A stretch of 25,513 nt of DNA from the IMG/VR virus record IMGVR_UViG_3300017727_000141, positions 1 to 25,513 of that record; one strand, written 5' to 3'. This stretch comes from a virus. Under the pieces are notes generated by a model. The model saw nothing but the letters and a program-made list of their open reading frames with translations. It was not told the origin of the DNA and did no database searches. Both the position numbers and the translations under genes were made by a program. Each line of letters opens with the position of its first letter. Within the stretch, counting starts at the first letter, position 1. Positions 13,838-21,234 of the stretch are shown here, piece by piece.

Positions 13838-14392
13838 CTAGCCCCAAATTATCTGTTTTTGCTGCAAATCTGCAACAAATTCCAACCCTTTATCGTTAGG
13901 GTAATCTATCTTTTGATCCTCGCTAGTATAACGCCTTTCTCTGGCAATTTCCAAATCAATCAAACGGCTTTCACCAGTGATGCTAATGTTGGCAGTGTTG
14001 CTGCTTTCAGATATGTTCATTACGTCCATTATGCCTTTAAACAAAACATAAGGCGTATCGTTTATCGCGCCTGTATTATCTAACGTGCCGAAATACATAG
14101 TAATATCGCGGCCTTGATAATTCTCTGACAAAGCAGCAGATAGCAGGTTAGACGGTATCCCACTAAGCATAACGTTTATGCCTGTAGCTTTAATCTCTGA
14201 TGTTTCGTCTACAGTAGCAATCTGCATAAAATCAGCCGCGCCTATATAGGTGTCGCTGTCGATAGTAATGTTACCGTAGCCTGTCCATAAACGTATAGCA
14301 CCGCCAGAAAAATCCATTTCAACAGCAAAAAACGGCTGTACCTCGTCAGCCGATAGCGCGTTTGTAAAATCAGTGCCTAATGAACGTGTCAT
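13838..14392 (-). CDS. DUF2163-type tail protein
   Basis: A 184-residue protein closely following the DUF2163 layout known from alphaproteobacterial phages and gene transfer agents: RSLGTDFTNAL start, IRLWTGYGNITIDSDTYIGA, SEIKATGINVMLSGIPSNLL, YVLFKGIMDVM, SITGESRLIDLEIARERRYTSEDQ and a terminal LQQKQIIWG. It is a tail tip/hub component between the distal tail protein and the J-like protein. It overlaps the upstream gene by ATGA and is three bases from the next. Confidence 0.8.
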   Translation of the reverse strand: MTRSLGTDFTNALSADEVQPFFAVEMDFSGGAIRLWTGYGNITIDSDTYIGAADFMQIATVDETSEIKATGINVMLSGIPSNLLSAALSENYQGRDITMYFGTLDNTGAINDTPYVLFKGIMDVMNISESSNTANISITGESRLIDLEIARERRYTSEDQKIDYPNDKGLEFVADLQQKQIIWG

Positions 14393-15015
14393 AATGCCTC
14401 TACCGCCCCAAATGTCATGCTATAAAAGCCAGCCTGATTAATCTGCCAATCTGTTACATTAGTGCCTAATCTAAACAGGCCAATCGCGCTGCTAACGACC
14501 ACTGTAGCCCCATCGCTAGGACTGCTACGCAAATCAGGCCAGATAGTTAATGCCGCCTCACCAGATGAGTTTGTATCTACATCATCAAGCACTTTATATA
14601 ATTGTGCGCTAGTGCCAGTGCCTAACTGTATATAATCGCCTGCTAGTAGATAGCCTGTTTCTGATGTAGGCAAGCCATCTATGTTTAGCGTGTCACCAGT
14701 TTGCGATGCGCCATTTACTACTGGCGTTCCAGCCGTACTAGCCGCAGTGCCGCGCGGTGTAGCCGCATTAGGATCGCCCATAGTGAAAGTGCCATAAGAG
14801 CCGTATAGCTTCATAAAGAAGCTAATCCATACTTCTGCCTGTGCGCGTTTCATAGGCGGCAGAGTTATATCTGCTTCCCAGCGTTGCCCTGCGTGTTTAT
14901 GCACCTGCTGTTTTAGGTTAAAAGGCGAAACTGTAGTGCCGATAACATTACGCGCTATTAAATTTATGCTTGCTACGCCTGATGTGGGGAATGTAAGCGG
15001 ATAAGTTATTGCCAT
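14389..15015 (-). CDS. Distal tail / minor tail protein
   Basis: A 208-residue beta-rich protein. The N-terminal half (YPLTFP, RWEADITLPPMKRAQAEVWISFFMKLYGSYGTFTMGDP) is the pattern of minor tail proteins directly downstream of the tape measure. A Gly/Thr-rich insert (88-130) contains a barrel-like segment, and the end (LGTNVTDWQINQAGFYSMTFGAVEAL) is also typical. It probably forms part of the ring joining the tail tube to the tip complex. The exact lambda equivalent (M or L) cannot be decided by eye. Confidence 0.65.
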   Translation of the reverse strand: MAITYPLTFPTSGVASINLIARNVIGTTVSPFNLKQQVHKHAGQRWEADITLPPMKRAQAEVWISFFMKLYGSYGTFTMGDPNAATPRGTAASTAGTPVVNGASQTGDTLNIDGLPTSETGYLLAGDYIQLGTGTSAQLYKVLDDVDTNSSGEAALTIWPDLRSSPSDGATVVVSSAIGLFRLGTNVTDWQINQAGFYSMTFGAVEAL

Positions 15016-15018
15016 TGT

Positions 15019-16623
15019 TTATGCCCCGAATGCTGTGCCGAATGAACCGCCACGCCTTTTTGCGTCTAGAACGCCAGAAACGGCTGCGTTTTGTATCTGC
15101 GGCAACATATTCATTACCTCTGTTCTGACGGTTTGCGCTACGCCAGTGCTTAGATTGATAGTTTGATTAACGGTTACACCGCCGCCGCCTGCCATAGCAT
15201 TATTAGGAACTATAGTGCCACTTTGATTAGGCACAAACATTTCTGCACCGCGTTCCCCAACCATATAAGCCTTACCAGCCGTTACTGCACCGCCATTCGC
15301 TCTAAAGCCGCCAAATAGTGCGCCTAGTGGATTGCCGCCACCGCCCATCCCGCCCATAATACTGCCTAGAGCTTTCCGCGCGGCTATACGAGCCAAATCA
15401 GATAAAATGCTATTAGCCATAGAACGGAACGCATCTTTAGCAGACATAGTGCCTGTAACCATACCAGCAAACGCATCTTCTAAACGGCCTAATCCATCGA
15501 TAGCCATTTTTTCTGTTGCAGATTTCATATCATTAGCTGCATCTATATACTTTTCAAATGCTGTTTTACTGCGCTCGCCTAAATTTGTAATCTTGTTGCC
15601 GATTTCATCATAGGTGACACCGACACTGGCTACCTCAAATTTAACATTTCTAAAGCCTTCCGCTGCCTCTTCATTTGATTTAGTTAAATCGTCTATGCTG
15701 TTTTTTACTAAGCCAGTAGATTCTTCTACATAATTGAACTGATTAGAAATCATACGCAAATTGGTAGATAATTCTTTGCCAAAAATTACGTTATCAATAC
15801 GAGGCAAGGCGGTAATAACCTCGCCTACTTTATTAAAAGCATCAATAAAGAAGTTAACGAAATCTCTAGCTCCATCAATAGCAACAGCAAAACCTAAAAC
15901 AATCTTTTGTGTTAGTAGCTTTGCAAAGTTAGCCAGAGGCGGTAAAACAAAAGCGGTTATTTGTTGCCCAAAAGATGAAAACGTTCTGCCTAAAGCATCA
16001 AATAAATCGTTTGCCTCTTCTACGGCCTTAGCCTGATCATCTGTAAGTGTCAGCGTTAAATCGTTAAATTTGCCTTGTAGCTTTTCAACCTCTGCTGAAC
16101 CGTTTTGCAAAGTGTTTACAAGGTTAACGCCTGACCGCCCAAACAAATCAAAAGCAATACGCACCCTATCGGCAGGGCTTTCTATCTGCGCTAAACGGTC
16201 AGAAACTTCGTCTAATAATTCACTGGTAGGGCGTAGATTGTTTTGTGCGTCAGTAACTTTAATTCCTAACGCCTCAAAAGACCGCAGGCCAGTACCGATG
16301 CCAGTAGACGCCTCAGAGATAGCGCGGCTAAAACGTGTCAGCCCCTTTTCTAACTCTTCTGCTGATGCCCCTGTCTGGCTGGCGGCAAACTGTAAAGACT
16401 GCAATTCGTTTACGGTTAGCCCTAAACGCGATGAGGCTTTTGCCAAATCATCTATCTGCGTGGCGAATTGCTTCAACGCTACACCAGCACCTAACCCGAC
16501 AAGTGCTGTTCTAACATTTACAATGGATTTACCAACGCGGCCTAGACCAGCACGAACAGATGAGAAGGCTTGCCGCGTTTTGTCGATGGCTGTTAACTGA
16601 ATTTTAAGATTTTGGTCTGCCAT
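15019..16623 (-). CDS. Tail tape measure protein (lambda H-like, short)
   Basis: A 534-residue protein. Helical, coiled-coil-rich N-terminal part (MADQNLKIQLTAIDKTRQAFSSVRAGL), a central region with hydrophobic segments (ITAFVLPPLANFAKLL, about 218-250), then AFAGMVTGTMSAKDAFRSMANSIL (about 385-410), a Gly-rich stretch, and the lambda-family ending GGAVTAGKAYMVGERGAEMFVPN followed by VNQTINLSTG. At about 1.5 angstrom per residue it implies a tail of roughly 80 nm, short for a siphophage. Its ATG lies inside the T frameshift segment of the upstream chaperone. Confidence 0.93.
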   Translation of the reverse strand: MADQNLKIQLTAIDKTRQAFSSVRAGLGRVGKSIVNVRTALVGLGAGVALKQFATQIDDLAKASSRLGLTVNELQSLQFAASQTGASAEELEKGLTRFSRAISEASTGIGTGLRSFEALGIKVTDAQNNLRPTSELLDEVSDRLAQIESPADRVRIAFDLFGRSGVNLVNTLQNGSAEVEKLQGKFNDLTLTLTDDQAKAVEEANDLFDALGRTFSSFGQQITAFVLPPLANFAKLLTQKIVLGFAVAIDGARDFVNFFIDAFNKVGEVITALPRIDNVIFGKELSTNLRMISNQFNYVEESTGLVKNSIDDLTKSNEEAAEGFRNVKFEVASVGVTYDEIGNKITNLGERSKTAFEKYIDAANDMKSATEKMAIDGLGRLEDAFAGMVTGTMSAKDAFRSMANSILSDLARIAARKALGSIMGGMGGGGNPLGALFGGFRANGGAVTAGKAYMVGERGAEMFVPNQSGTIVPNNAMAGGGGVTVNQTINLSTGVAQTVRTEVMNMLPQIQNAAVSGVLDAKRRGGSFGTAFGA

Positions 16624-17091
16624 CTTCTATCACCTTAAAATAAGCCATCCACTCGTTAAACTCTGACAGGCTCAATTCTTCTATCTCGCCCTGAGTTTTG
16701 TGTAAACGATCCGCCAAGCCCATCATGTTTAGCCTTAACGGATCGCTTTTTAGTTTTTTTCCTGTTCCTCTACGCTTGCAACATCGCCAAACATTTTGCC
16801 AGCAATATCTGCGATAAGGTTAACAGGCTCGCGCATCAACGTTGCTTTATCTTCTAACGTAAATACGCGGTTGCCGTCTGTATCTTCTGCTTTTGCTATA
16901 ATCAGGTCAATCATGCCTGCGATAGTCATGTTATTAAGAAAGTCTTTATGCTTTCTCTGTAACTTATCCATATCGCCTGCCGTAATCGCTCCAACATACA
17001 AAAGAACTGGCGCATCATCACCCCATTCGGGGACTTCGATTACGCGCCTTTCTTTATTGCGGTTTGCCGCAATCTGATTACCAAGTGACAT
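16604..17091 (-). CDS. Tail assembly chaperone GT frameshift product (162 aa)
   Basis: Translation of G that slips by -1 at A_AAA_AAC (16759-16753) continues for 49 residues: LKSDPLRLNMMGLADRLHKT, then QGEIEELSLSEFNEW, then MAYFKVIEDGRPKS, ending at the TAA 16606-16604 inside the tape measure start. The EFNEWMAYF segment matches lambda T-type chaperone tails. In lambda, G and GT coat the tape measure protein and recruit tail tube subunits. The T frame has no credible independent start, and the zero-frame stop follows the slippery heptamer directly. Confidence 0.85.
16750..17091 (-). CDS. Tail assembly chaperone G
   Basis: The 113-residue zero-frame product: a basic N-terminus (NRNKERRVIEVPEWGDD), a beta segment APVLLYVG, and a helical rest ending VASVEEQEKN. 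Order and size match lambda G, lying between the tail tube and tape measure genes. It should be the major product, with GT made in smaller amount by frameshifting at its last codons. Confidence 0.85.
   Translation of the reverse strand: MSLGNQIAANRNKERRVIEVPEWGDDAPVLLYVGAITAGDMDKLQRKHKDFLNNMTIAGMIDLIIAKAEDTDGNRVFTLEDKATLMREPVNLIADIAGKMFGDVASVEEQEKN
16753..16759 (-). promoter_or_regulatory. -1 ribosomal slippery site A_AAA_AAC
   Basis: On the minus strand CAG-GAA-AAA-AAC-TAA contains the heptamer A_AAA_AAC of the X_XXY_YYZ type, immediately followed by the zero-frame stop. After a -1 slip, reading resumes with CTA and stays open to 16604. Confidence 0.85.
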
Positions 17092-17094
17092 AAT

Positions 17095-17481
17095 TTAGAC
17101 AGTGCCTTCTGTAAGTGCGCCAGTGCCTTGGAATGAAACCGAAGCCTCTACCATACCGTCAAATGATGCGGTAATAGTGCGTCCTGTTACAATAATAGAA
17201 CCTGATAGCTGGTGATCGCCTGTTGTGTCACCCTCTACCTGAACGCTTATTGTACCTGTATCGCCTACCTGTACGTCTAGCTGCCCTGTATCTGTATCAT
17301 CAAAATATACATCCATAGAGCCGCTGAATGTTTTCAGACCGCTGGTGTACGTTCTGTCTGCATCACCAATGCTGCTATCTTCGATAACATCCATTGTTTG
17401 CTCTAAAGAATACGTGCGAATTTCGCCAATAGTGTTGCTGCCGATTTTTACAACACCGTCTTTACCCACTAAAGTTGCCAT
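17095..17481 (-). CDS. Major tail tube protein
   Basis: A 128-residue beta-rich acidic protein. It has VGKDGVVKIGSNTIGEIRTYSL at the start, a central SGLKTFSGSMDVYFDD and a C-terminal GRTITASFDGMVEASVSFQGTGAL, the layout of lambda V/TP901-type tail tube subunits, but without the extra Ig domain of lambda V. It stacks as hexameric rings around the tape measure. It has a very strong Shine-Dalgarno (AGGAGATTTTTAAATG), fitting a high-copy product. Confidence 0.88.
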   Translation of the reverse strand: MATLVGKDGVVKIGSNTIGEIRTYSLEQTMDVIEDSSIGDADRTYTSGLKTFSGSMDVYFDDTDTGQLDVQVGDTGTISVQVEGDTTGDHQLSGSIIVTGRTITASFDGMVEASVSFQGTGALTEGTV

Positions 17482-17495
17482 TTAAAAATCTCCTA

Positions 17496-17939
17496 TTAAG
17501 CGGCAGTTTCTACGTCATTTTCAAGTGTGCGGTATTGCACCTCAACAGTGAAACGGGCTATAGCAAGCGTGGTTTCACCATCGCCAGTATAATCCGCTTC
17601 AAACGCGGTAACTTGCAAATCTTTTGACAAGCCACCAAGCGTTACATCTGCTGCTAAAGCTTCCTCTACTTCTACAGCAATAGTGTCTAGCGTGTTATCT
17701 ACGTTTGTCATATTAGTTACAAACGCCTCTACGCCAATTTCTAAAACCCTGTTTATAGAGCGCGGTATGTGTAGCGTGTCAAACTCTACCGCCTCTGATT
17801 TACTAAAAACAGCCAAAGCTGGTAACTTAGCTTTTTCTAAAGGGAAAACGCGGCTGCGGTAAACATTGCTGCCAGTTGTAGACAGGCCAGTTAACGCTGT
17901 AACTACTGCATCCCTAATTTGCTTTCTAACGTGCGCCAT
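17496..17939 (-). CDS. Tail terminator protein, lambda U-like
   Basis: A 147-residue protein. HVRKQIRDAVVTALTGL at the start, then VYRSRVFPLEKAKLPALAVFSKSE, an acidic helix (NVDNTLDTIAVEVEEALAAD) and an ARFTVEVQYRT C-terminal strand fit the gpU fold pattern. The terminator caps the tail tube and makes the joining surface to the head. It is coupled to the connector gene by a TAATG-type overlap. Confidence 0.8.
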   Translation of the reverse strand: MAHVRKQIRDAVVTALTGLSTTGSNVYRSRVFPLEKAKLPALAVFSKSEAVEFDTLHIPRSINRVLEIGVEAFVTNMTNVDNTLDTIAVEVEEALAADVTLGGLSKDLQVTAFEADYTGDGETTLAIARFTVEVQYRTLENDVETAA

Positions 17940-18253
17940 TATGCTGGTACTTCTAAAACAAAGGTTGTAATGCCAGTGCCATCATCCTGCACTATTCTAA
18001 CAAAGTGGTCTAAACCGTTGATGCGAAACTGGTCATTTTCTGCTGCATTAGGAACGTCTGCTGTTCTGCATACAAAGCGTTTTTGTTGCATCGCAACACC
18101 GATATTACCGCCCACGTCAACTTCTATAAATTCGTTATCAAAAATACCGTTTACGTTAGACTGACCACCAGCTAGCGGAAAATATACCGCAGTAATACCA
18201 AAATCATCAGTACCAAAAAATATTGCTCTATCGTCTGCGGTTTCTACAGCCAT
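17939..18253 (-). CDS. Head-tail joining protein, lambda FII-like
   Basis: A 104-residue protein with FFGTDDFGITAVY, then VNGIFDNEFIEVDVGGNIGV and QKRFVCRTADVP, the pattern of FII-type joining proteins (a beta barrel with a Phe-Asp loop). It forms the last ring of the connector, to which the tail docks. Its neighbours are two small head proteins and the tail terminator, as expected apart from the absence of a Z gene between them. Confidence 0.75.
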   Translation of the reverse strand: MAVETADDRAIFFGTDDFGITAVYFPLAGGQSNVNGIFDNEFIEVDVGGNIGVAMQQKRFVCRTADVPNAAENDQFRINGLDHFVRIVQDDGTGITTFVLEVPA

Positions 18254-18414
18254 TATTCTGCGCTTTCAGTTTTAACCTTTTTAACTGGCGCATCCTTAGA
18301 TGCAAAGCCTCTGTCGATTAGCTTTTGCGCTATAGTGTTAGGCAAATCATATTCCTTGCCTTTTGCCAAAGCCTTGCCATCACCTACGCAATCTTCTTTG
18401 ATATAAATCTTCAT
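18253..18414 (-). CDS. Small head-region protein (53 aa), paralogue B
   Basis: A 53-codon ORF: MKIYIKEDCVGDGKALAKGK, EYDLPNTIAQKLIDRGFASK, then a Lys-rich tail ending ESAE. It aligns along its length with the gene immediately upstream (paralogue A): MK(I/V), Cys9, GK near residue 13, the (E/D)LP motif and LI..G. It overlaps both neighbours (ATGA and TAATG). Its function is unknown. Similar short proteins between capsid and connector genes in other phages are usually unassigned and might be capsid or connector accessories. Confidence 0.7.
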   Translation of the reverse strand: MKIYIKEDCVGDGKALAKGKEYDLPNTIAQKLIDRGFASKDAPVKKVKTESAE

Positions 18415-18620
18415 TTCTTTTTCGCACTTCTTTTAACAAGTGAGCCAGCAGATTTTCTAGTAAGGCCAACTGCGCGGTCTGTCATGCTTGTATCATCATG
18501 CGGCTGCCCTTTGCCTATGTTAATCAAATCTAAACCGACATTATCTGGCAATTCTACTACAGTGCCAGCCTCTGCTGTTTTGCCCTGTACCATACAAGTG
18601 CGCGTAATTTTAACCTTCAT
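18411..18620 (-). CDS. Small head-region protein (69 aa), paralogue A
   Basis: Starting at the ATG at 18620 (GGGGA five bases upstream), this gives 69 residues: MKVKITRTCMVQGKTAEAGT, VVELPDNVGLDLINIGKGQP, then a basic C-terminus (RKSAGSLVKRSAKKK). A GTG at 18623 is in frame but too close to the Shine-Dalgarno. It is the first gene after the capsid gene and its hairpin. Paralogous to the next gene. Confidence 0.7.
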   Translation of the reverse strand: MKVKITRTCMVQGKTAEAGTVVELPDNVGLDLINIGKGQPHDDTSMTDRAVGLTRKSAGSLVKRSAKKK

Positions 18621-18639
18621 CACAATCCCCTATAAAGAT

Positions 18640-18667
18640 AGCAAGGGCGGCTGATACCGCCCCTGCT
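18640..18667 (-). terminator. Strong hairpin after the capsid gene (partial terminator or mRNA stabiliser)
   Basis: On the minus strand an 11-bp stem (AGCAGGGGCGG/CCGCCCTTGCT, one G-U pair, six-base loop) begins eight bases after the capsid stop codon. The following sequence (ATCTTTATAGG) has no continuous T-run, so full termination is unlikely. Protection of the upstream capsid message or partial attenuation of downstream genes fits better. Confidence 0.65.
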
Positions 18668-18675
18668 GTTTAGAT

Positions 18676-19959
18676 TTAGGCATCGATGTCCAAGCAAGCT
18701 GCAAATGATTGCGCATGACGAACAGCAATGTCCATTTCCTGCATCACGCGGATACGAACCGCGCCTGATGAACCTGCTGTGTAAGGGTCAATCAGGATAT
18801 CAGGTGTAGAGAAGAAGCCCATCATCAACTGTGAGAAATCACCGAAGATCATAGCTGACAACGCTGTGCCTGTACCTTTTGTCAGGTCTGATGGTACGTT
18901 GTTGGTGATTGCCAAGTTGTAACCATATAGGCTGTTCCAAGGCGCATCCAGCAACATTACGCTATCAGTAGAAGATACTTTAGCAGTAGACGCCATCAGT
19001 GACTTTACCTTCGGGTTTGTCAGGTAGGCAAGTGAGTTGCCGTTAATAGCGGCATTGTCTACTTCTACTTCTTTAACAAGGTTAACAATATCGTCCCAAG
19101 CAATCGCGCCACCGTTTGTGCCGATAGCAACAGAACCGATGCCAGTAGTACCAGTGATGCCTGTTGGCTCGTTAGAACCGCCACCCTCGATAGCTACATC
19201 TTCGATTTTCTGTGCGATGCTGTTTAGCAGGTCATCGCGAACAATCTGTTCTACAGATGGGTCACTCTGGATCATCAGCAGGCGTGATACGTCTGTAAAC
19301 GCGCCCAGTGATTTAGGTGACATTGTAATCTGTGAGAATGTTGCGTTAACCTCTGCGGTTGCACCGTTCTCTGCTACGAAACCAGCAGAAACGCCAGTAG
19401 CAAGCTTTGGAATAGCCACATCGCCTTTAAGGCCAGACATTACGCGAGAACCTAACTCAGAGAAAACCAGACGAGCGCGTAGCGCGTCTACAAACTCATT
19501 ACCTAGATGCTCAGTAGGGCGTAAGAAACCACCAGCACTATCTGTGCCAACGGTCAAATCACGCTTGCCTGTCCAGAACTGGTCTGGTGCGTAGAAGCCG
19601 CGAGCCTCACGACCAGAGCGTTGTGCGATTTCTTCTGAAACCTCACGCTCTAGACCTTGCAGGCCAGAACCGTTTACCAGACCGCGTACAGCTTTCATAA
19701 AGCTATAATCGCGCTGCTCTTTTGCAGACATATCAACCGCGCCTGCGCTTTGCTCTAGCGGTGTGCCTTCGCCAATAGCGTCCAGCAGAACGCCTCTGAA
19801 CTGCTCAACAGATAGGCCATCGCCAATAGCTTGGTCGGCTAGGTCGCGTCTGTTGTGCTTTTGTGCCAGCTTCATAATTTCGCCAGCATTCTTCTGGAAA
19901 TCGCGCTTAGCTGCTTCTGATGCTGCTTCGCGGATTTCATCCACATTTACATCTGTCAT
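18676..19959 (-). CDS. Possible internally initiated major capsid protein (427 aa)
   Basis: The in-frame ATG for Met426 at 19959 is preceded by TTAAGGAAACTGAAAAA, giving an AAGGA Shine-Dalgarno about ten bases upstream. The product (MTDVNVDEIREAASE...) would contain the scaffold/delta segment plus the HK97-fold capsid domain, at 427 residues close to the 385 of HK97 gp5. This resembles the nested capsid genes of other phages (lambda C/Nu3). Alternatively all capsid protein is made as the fusion and released by proteolysis. Confidence 0.5.
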   Translation of the reverse strand: MTDVNVDEIREAASEAAKRDFQKNAGEIMKLAQKHNRRDLADQAIGDGLSVEQFRGVLLDAIGEGTPLEQSAGAVDMSAKEQRDYSFMKAVRGLVNGSGLQGLEREVSEEIAQRSGREARGFYAPDQFWTGKRDLTVGTDSAGGFLRPTEHLGNEFVDALRARLVFSELGSRVMSGLKGDVAIPKLATGVSAGFVAENGATAEVNATFSQITMSPKSLGAFTDVSRLLMIQSDPSVEQIVRDDLLNSIAQKIEDVAIEGGGSNEPTGITGTTGIGSVAIGTNGGAIAWDDIVNLVKEVEVDNAAINGNSLAYLTNPKVKSLMASTAKVSSTDSVMLLDAPWNSLYGYNLAITNNVPSDLTKGTGTALSAMIFGDFSQLMMGFFSTPDILIDPYTAGSSGAVRIRVMQEMDIAVRHAQSFAACLDIDA

Positions 19960-21234
19960 TTTTTCAGTTTCCTTAATTTCTATGACGGGTTTAGTTTCAG
20001 CACTGCGATTAACGCCCACGCCTGCATCGGCAGGAACGCTCACAATACTAGCCTCGTATGGCATCCAAGAATTAACAGAAACCGTACCAGCCCTATCATT
20101 CTTAGCGTCCATATTGCGGATTTGGTAGCCGATGCTGACGTTGCTTCTGATACCATCCTTAACGTCATCGTATATTTCCCTAGCAAGCGCACCTTTTCCA
20201 AAGCGCACCACTGCCCGTAGTCTGCGGTCAGTTGCATCAAGATATGTACGTTCGACAACGCCAATCTGTTTGGTTAAATCGTGGTCTAGCAATAATGGTG
20301 CATGACCACTGTTTAACCTTGTTAAATCTACTGCCTCTTCGCTATGCTCTAGCACTTCTAGGCCGAATGACCGCTCTACAGGCTCTTCTGATGATAATGA
20401 CATACGCACTCTGCGGTCATCTTCATCCACCATTTCGCCCTCTGCTGCGCGGAATGTAAGCGCAGAACGGTCAAAGCGTTCCATTTCATCATCATCATAG
20501 CTTGCAGTTTCAGTAGCTACAGGCTCTTGCATTTCGCTTTTGCCAAAAGTGATAACGTACTCATCATCAGTTTCAACAATGTTTTTAATATGTCTATCCA
20601 TCGCGTTTACCTCGCTATCAAAATACCGCAAATCAGCTATCTTAGTCAATGTAGAGAACTTATGACCAACAAGCCTATCTGTTTCATCATAGCCTTCATC
20701 AGTGCGTTGATATAAGCGTATTAGCGCGGCAGGGTCATCAGGTGTGCCGTTAATAGTAAAATCGCTATCAGGCACGTTTATAGAGCCATCACGCTCTATT
20801 CTCTCTATCTTGCCACGCGCTCTACCGCCAGAGGAATCCCAAGATACTGAGTCGCCTACTGATAGCGCATCTGGTGCAGCGCGTTCACCTTCATCAATTC
20901 TATCTAACATAGCATCTTTACTCCTAGCCCACGTTTGCCCTGCATCACCGCCCCACGCTGCCCACGCTACGCGGCCTTTTGATGGATAGCCTTCTTCCCC
21001 TGCGCTAAACCCTTCGGCTTGCTTGTCTACTTCGTGGCGGCTAAAAAAGCTGTGCATTCTGCGTACTGTCTCAGCCGACAATTCCTGACGGTTTACAAGC
21101 TGACGCGCTCTGGCTACAGCTACAGCAGTGCCGCCCTGTTCGCCTTCTTCACGCCACTTAAAAAACTTACGCGCTTCGGCTGCCATACCCTCTGTAGGCT
21201 TTAAGCTAATGTCTACGCCTTTATACGTTGCCAT
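18676..21234 (-). CDS. Fused prohead protease-scaffold-major capsid protein
   Basis: A single 852-residue ORF with four parts. Residues 1-115: a helical domain with RRMHSFFSRHEVDKQAEGF and a GYPSKGRVAWAAWGGDAG motif. Residues 125-200: an SH3/Tudor-like module (VGDSVSWDSSGGRARGKIERI ... LVGHKFSTLTKI). Residues about 250-410: an HK97-type S78 prohead protease with LLDHD (His318) and RSNVSIGY (Ser367). Residues about 426-852: a charged scaffold-like segment, then the HK97-fold capsid (AGGFLRPTEHLGNEF at 568-582; NEPTGITGTTGIG at 688-700). The start overlaps the portal gene by 14 bases with AGGA upstream. The protease should cut itself and the scaffold free during maturation. An internal start may also make free capsid protein. 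Confidence 0.88.
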   Translation of the reverse strand: MATYKGVDISLKPTEGMAAEARKFFKWREEGEQGGTAVAVARARQLVNRQELSAETVRRMHSFFSRHEVDKQAEGFSAGEEGYPSKGRVAWAAWGGDAGQTWARSKDAMLDRIDEGERAAPDALSVGDSVSWDSSGGRARGKIERIERDGSINVPDSDFTINGTPDDPAALIRLYQRTDEGYDETDRLVGHKFSTLTKIADLRYFDSEVNAMDRHIKNIVETDDEYVITFGKSEMQEPVATETASYDDDEMERFDRSALTFRAAEGEMVDEDDRRVRMSLSSEEPVERSFGLEVLEHSEEAVDLTRLNSGHAPLLLDHDLTKQIGVVERTYLDATDRRLRAVVRFGKGALAREIYDDVKDGIRSNVSIGYQIRNMDAKNDRAGTVSVNSWMPYEASIVSVPADAGVGVNRSAETKPVIEIKETEKMTDVNVDEIREAASEAAKRDFQKNAGEIMKLAQKHNRRDLADQAIGDGLSVEQFRGVLLDAIGEGTPLEQSAGAVDMSAKEQRDYSFMKAVRGLVNGSGLQGLEREVSEEIAQRSGREARGFYAPDQFWTGKRDLTVGTDSAGGFLRPTEHLGNEFVDALRARLVFSELGSRVMSGLKGDVAIPKLATGVSAGFVAENGATAEVNATFSQITMSPKSLGAFTDVSRLLMIQSDPSVEQIVRDDLLNSIAQKIEDVAIEGGGSNEPTGITGTTGIGSVAIGTNGGAIAWDDIVNLVKEVEVDNAAINGNSLAYLTNPKVKSLMASTAKVSSTDSVMLLDAPWNSLYGYNLAITNNVPSDLTKGTGTALSAMIFGDFSQLMMGFFSTPDILIDPYTAGSSGAVRIRVMQEMDIAVRHAQSFAACLDIDA

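Noticed and set aside
15332-16600. Long plus-strand open frames opposite the tape measure gene
   Set aside because: They are antisense shadows without ribosome-binding sites or recognisable domains, in a region wholly explained by the minus-strand gene.
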